A stretch of DNA of 64,000 nt from Pseudomonas beijingensis (lineage in GTDB: Bacteria; Pseudomonadota; Gammaproteobacteria; Pseudomonadales; Pseudomonadaceae), in contig NZ_CP117425.1 of assembly GCF_030687295.1 (NCBI RefSeq), forward strand, positions 3,662,001-3,726,000. The letters run 5' to 3'. The notes beneath the pieces were generated by a model. That model saw only the letters and a program-made list of their open reading frames with translations, was not told where the DNA came from and searched no databases. This document shows positions 60,880 to 64,000 of this stretch, in pieces. The position numbers and the translations under genes are program-made. The stretch's first letter is position 1. Every line of letters starts with the position of its first letter.

Positions 60880-62230
60880 ATGTACGAGCACTACAAGACA
60901 GCCCAGAAGAAATTCTGGCACCCGATGAGTTCTTCGGCGCCCGCCAATCGCTCCAAGACGTTGATCATCGCCCGTGGCGACGGTAACTACATCACCGATA
61001 TCGAAGGTCATCGCATGCTCGATGGTGTCGGCGGCCTGTGGAACGTGAACGTGGGTCATAACCGGCCTTCGGTGAAGGCGGCCATCGCCGCGCAACTGGA
61101 CGAACTGGCCTATTACCAGACCTTCGACGGCATCGCCCATCCGCGGGTGTTCGACCTGGCCGAGCGGCTGACGTCGATGTTCGCCCAGGAGAACATGGCG
61201 CGGGTGCTGTTCAGTTCCGGCGGTTCCGATGCGGTGGAGACAGCCCTGAAAATGGCCCGCCAATACTGGATCGCCAGCGGCGAACCCGGGCGCACGCGCT
61301 TTCTATCGTTGCGCAATGGCTACCATGGCGTGCACGTGGGCGGCACTTCCGTGGGTGGCAATGGGGTCTATCACTACAACCACGGGCCGCTATTGGCCGG
61401 CTGTCATCTGCTCGATACACCGTGGCTGTACCGCAATCCCTGGGACTGCCGCGATCCAGACGAACTGACCGCTCACTGCATTCGTCAATTGGAAGACCAG
61501 ATTGCGCTGCTCGGTCCGCAGACCATTGCCGCGCTGATCGCCGAGCCGGTGCAAGGTGCCGGTGGCGTGATCGTGCCGCCGGCACATTACTGGACGAAGC
61601 TGCGGGAAGTCTGCGACCGCCACGGCATCCTGTTGATCGCCGATGAAGTGGTCACCGGGTTCGGCCGCACCGGCTGCATGCTCGGTAGTCGGGGCTGGGG
61701 CGTCGCCCCCGACGTGCTGTGCCTGGCCAAGGGCATCACCGCCGGCTACATCCCCATGGGCGCCACGGTCTTCAACCAGCGCATCGTCGATGTCATCGAG
61801 AACGGCCCGGGCTTCAGCAACGTGATCATGCACGGCTACACCTACAGCGGACACCCGACCGCCTGTGCGGCGGCCCTGGCGGTGCTGGACATCGTCGAGG
61901 CCGAGGACTTGCCGGGCAATGCCGGGAAAGTCGGTGCCCAATTGCTGGAGCAGCTGCAGCCGCTGACCGAGCGCTATGCGGTGGTGGGCGAAGTGCGGGG
62001 CAAGGGCTTGATGATCGCCGTGGACCTGGTGGCGGACAAGGTCACCCCGCGAGCCGCTGGACCCGGCCAACGGCCTGGCCTCGCGTATCGCCGAGCAAGC
62101 GCGGCGCGCCGGCGTATTGCTGCGCCCGATCGGTAACAAAATCGTGATGTCGCCACCGCTGACCCTCACCTGCGACGAGGCCGCCCTGATGGTCGGTGTG
62201 TTGGACAGCGCGCTCGCCGACTGCCGCTAG
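60880..62230 (+). pseudogene. Class III aminotransferase (omega-amino acid/diamine type), frameshifted near the 3' end
   Basis: The protein shows SSGGSDAVETALKMARQYW, the PLP-contact segment ADEVVTGFGRTG and the PLP-lysine motif CLAKGITAGYIPMG. After LVADKVT the frame breaks. Removing one base from the CCCC run at 62045-62048 restores REPLDPANGLASRIAEQARR and LLRPIGNKIVMSPPLTLT to a TAG at 62228-62230, giving 449 residues, normal for the class. It transfers an amino group from an omega-amino acid or diamine to a keto acid. Only the last 60 codons are affected. Start ATG has GAGGA upstream, 11 nt after the ALDH stop. Confidence 0.87.
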
Positions 62231-62312
62231 CCCGACCAGCCGGCGCAGCGTGCTGCGCCGGATCCTGAATATAAAGACAGCCTTCAAAGGCGCACCACAA
62301 GGAGCTCCAGCC

Positions 62313-63638
62313 ATGCGGAACCTATCCTGTATGGAATTTTTCGGCAGTGGTCTGGCCTGTACGCTGGCGCTTTGCGCCGCGAGTCAGGTCCAGGCCTATG
62401 AGTTGTATGCCGATGACGACACGCACCTCAACGCCGACATGCTGGCGGTGTTCGGCCACTTCAACAGCCGCAAGAACTACGACGGCAGGCCCGGCGGTTC
62501 AACCTGGCGCGAAGGCTTTATCAAGTATGGCGTCAGCGGCGACCAGGGCCTGGCCGGCCATGGCACCGCCTACGGGGCGTTCAGCCTGGTCAGTTCCGCC
62601 ACTTGGGGCGATGGCGATTCGGCCGGTAATTCCCTTGGGTCCGAACGCACCACCAAGATCGAAGACGCTTACCTGGGCTGGCGCTCCGCCGACCTGTTCC
62701 CCGTGCTGGGGCAGGACGGTGTCGATATTTCCGGCGGTCGCCAGGTGGTCAAGCTGGGCCGGGGTTTCTTGATCAACGATGACGGGCCGAACCTGGGCAA
62801 AGGGCCTGCCGATGGTCGTTTGAATCGTGGCGGCGCCTATTACCTGGCCGCCCGGCACGCGTTCGATCAGACCGCGGTGTTGCGCTTGGGTGGGCAGGAC
62901 GGGCTGCATGGCAGTGTGGTCTGGCTCAAGTCCGACAACCGCGCCCAGGCCGAAACCGAACTGACCGCCGGCACGCTGGACTACACCGCCAAGGCTGGGA
63001 CATTGGGCTTGACCTGGATCCATGGCCTTGATGTGAATGATCGCTGGGCCAGCGATTTGCAGAAGCAACGCGAGGGCATGGACGTCTACAGCATTCGTGG
63101 GGAAGGCGACGCGGGCATCGAGAACGCCAGCCTGGCATTTGAATACGCCTGGCAGGACAAGGACGCCGGCCCGCAGAGCGCCTGGTACGCCGAGGCCGGC
63201 TACACCTTTGCCGATCTGGCCTGGGCACCCAAGCTGACGTACCGCTACACCCGCTATTCGCAGAAGTGGGATTCGCTGTTCACCGGGCAGAGCACGGGTT
63301 ATGGCACCTGGTTCCAGGGCGAAGTCGCGGGTAACTATGCCGGACCCTTCAACAGCAACACGGGCATTCATCATGTCGGCCTGACCGCCACGCCGTTGGA
63401 GAACCTGACCCTCGGTGCGTTGTACTTCGATTACAACACCGTGCGTAAAGACAACGCCCTGAACCTGGATGCCCGTGAGCTGGACCTGTATGCCGAGTGG
63501 GCCGTGAACGAGCACTTGATCATCACTCCGCTGATCGGTCTCTACAAACCGGATCGGGATGCAACGACGGGGGGCAATCAAGTGGCGGGCAATGGCACCA
63601 ACGTGTACAGCCAGGTGACGGTGGCCGTGCCGTTCTAA
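62313..63638 (+). CDS. Outer-membrane beta-barrel protein of the amine locus (porin-like)
   Basis: This 441-residue exported protein has a signal peptide (MRNLSCMEFFGSGLACTLALCAASQVQA) and alternating polar/aromatic strands, ending VYSQVTVAVPF with the C-terminal Phe typical of outer-membrane proteins. The mature start (YELYADDDTHLNADMLAVFGHF) resembles the opening of alginate-export-like and other specific porins. It does not match OprD closely. Its place at the end of the permease-ALDH-aminotransferase operon suggests it admits the amine across the outer membrane. AAGGAG lies eight bases before the ATG at 62313. Confidence 0.78.
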   Translation: MRNLSCMEFFGSGLACTLALCAASQVQAYELYADDDTHLNADMLAVFGHFNSRKNYDGRPGGSTWREGFIKYGVSGDQGLAGHGTAYGAFSLVSSATWGDGDSAGNSLGSERTTKIEDAYLGWRSADLFPVLGQDGVDISGGRQVVKLGRGFLINDDGPNLGKGPADGRLNRGGAYYLAARHAFDQTAVLRLGGQDGLHGSVVWLKSDNRAQAETELTAGTLDYTAKAGTLGLTWIHGLDVNDRWASDLQKQREGMDVYSIRGEGDAGIENASLAFEYAWQDKDAGPQSAWYAEAGYTFADLAWAPKLTYRYTRYSQKWDSLFTGQSTGYGTWFQGEVAGNYAGPFNSNTGIHHVGLTATPLENLTLGALYFDYNTVRKDNALNLDARELDLYAEWAVNEHLIITPLIGLYKPDRDATTGGNQVAGNGTNVYSQVTVAVPF

Positions 63639-63660
63639 GCAGAGGGGTGTTCAGTAAGCC

Positions 63661-63752
63661 CTGTGAGAGCGAGCTTGCTCGCGATGATGGCGGCCCAATC
63701 AACACCCATCTCAACTGATCCACCGCTATCGCGAGCAAGCTCGCTCCCACAG
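63661..63752. repeat. REP pair between convergent genes
   Basis: GTGAGAGCGAGCTTGCTCGCGATG (one mismatch) and the inverse ATCGCGAGCAAGCTCGCTCCCAC flank a spacer of roughly 45 nt. It separates the barrel gene from the IclR gene. Confidence 0.82.
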
Positions 63753-63780
63753 GGCACCGGTATGGCCGCACCTCCGGTTT

Positions 63781-64000
63781 CTAGCCGACGGCGGGCGGAT
63801 GTTGCATCCGCTCGGCAATCCGCCGGGTGGTGTCCATCACCATTTCAACCACGGTTTCCTGGCGCAGCAGCTTGAAGCTGTCGGTGCTGCCGACGGCCGA
63901 GAGACTGCCCACCACTTCGTCGAGCTCCGGGTTGACGATCGGCGCCGCGATACCGGTGAGGCCCAGGTTGAGTTCGTCGTGGGTCATGCAATAGCCGTCC
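63781..64000 (-). CDS. IclR family transcriptional regulator, C-terminal part (start outside window)
   Basis: Only about 72 C-terminal residues are present: DGYCMTHDELNLGLTGIAAPIVN then PELDEVVGSLSAVGSTDSF, and a final helix VVEMVMDTTRRIAERM. This is the effector-binding domain end of IclR regulators, which matches the pattern GYAxxxxExxxGLxxIAAPV. The gene converges with the amine-catabolism operon and may control it. The HTH part lies beyond the window edge. Confidence 0.87.
   Translation of the reverse strand, partial: DGYCMTHDELNLGLTGIAAPIVNPELDEVVGSLSAVGSTDSFKLLRQETVVEMVMDTTRRIAERMQHPPAVG

Overview
The window reads as chromosomal DNA of a Pseudomonas of the fluorescens group. The reasons are high-GC coding with Shine-Dalgarno starts, OprD-type porins, FecI/FecR-TonB iron uptake, LysR and IclR control, and two families of REP palindromes (cores GTGGGAGCGAGCTTGCTCGC and GTGGCGAGGGAGCTTGCTCC) scattered between genes. 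I see no rRNA, tRNA, CRISPR array, phage or transposase gene. The content is accessory metabolism and transport.

Layout. (1) 1-9745, a citrate-like catabolic locus: the end of an MmgE/PrpD dehydratase, a divergent protein joining a DNA-binding domain to a citrate-synthase fold, then a tightly packed operon of CitMHS transporter, OprD porin (frameshifted), 2-hydroxyacid dehydrogenase, AtuA-family protein, DUF4387 partner, intracellular esterase and secreted lipase-like hydrolase. (2) 9888-14645: a small secreted protein, a DSD1-type PLP enzyme, a Bcr/CflA-like MFS pump (frameshifted), a YceK-like lipoprotein, gene debris and an HxlR regulator. (3) 14771-22384: an MFS exporter with a REP pair inside its coding start, then a second carboxylate locus of LysR, PrpF/GalD-type tautomerase, DctA (frameshifted), CitMHS and OprD. 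(4) 22739-29191: an MFS protein, a mipA-response regulator-sensor kinase operon and a nitrate-type (NIT) chemoreceptor. (5) 29235-40852, iron-siderophore uptake: ABC transporter, STN-containing TonB receptor, FecR, FecI, a 134-bp tandem REP array, an MFS protein and a second, paralogous TonB receptor. (6) 40904-42678: DoxX, a tautomerase, a DUF1203 protein and a dehydratase remnant. (7) 42958-50345, aldonate catabolism: IlvD/Edd dehydratase (frameshifted), FAH-fold dehydratase, LysR, MFS importer, SDR dehydrogenase and FAH-fold hydrolase. (8) 50346-57537: a REP array, an RND efflux pair and a dCache chemoreceptor. (9) 57916-64000, amine catabolism: APC permease, aldehyde dehydrogenase, class III aminotransferase (frameshifted), an outer-membrane barrel and the end of an IclR regulator.

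Main observations. The HTH-citrate synthase hybrid appears by eye to lack all three catalytic residues of citrate synthase and sits beside a citrate-type transporter operon, so it may be a metabolite-sensing transcription factor. The two TonB receptor genes share a collinear 49-nt promoter module. A LysR-type palindrome (GATAAC-N5-GTTAT) occurs in both promoter regions of the aldonate locus. Five otherwise healthy genes are each broken by a 1-2 base insertion in a short repeat, which may reflect sequencing error as much as biology.
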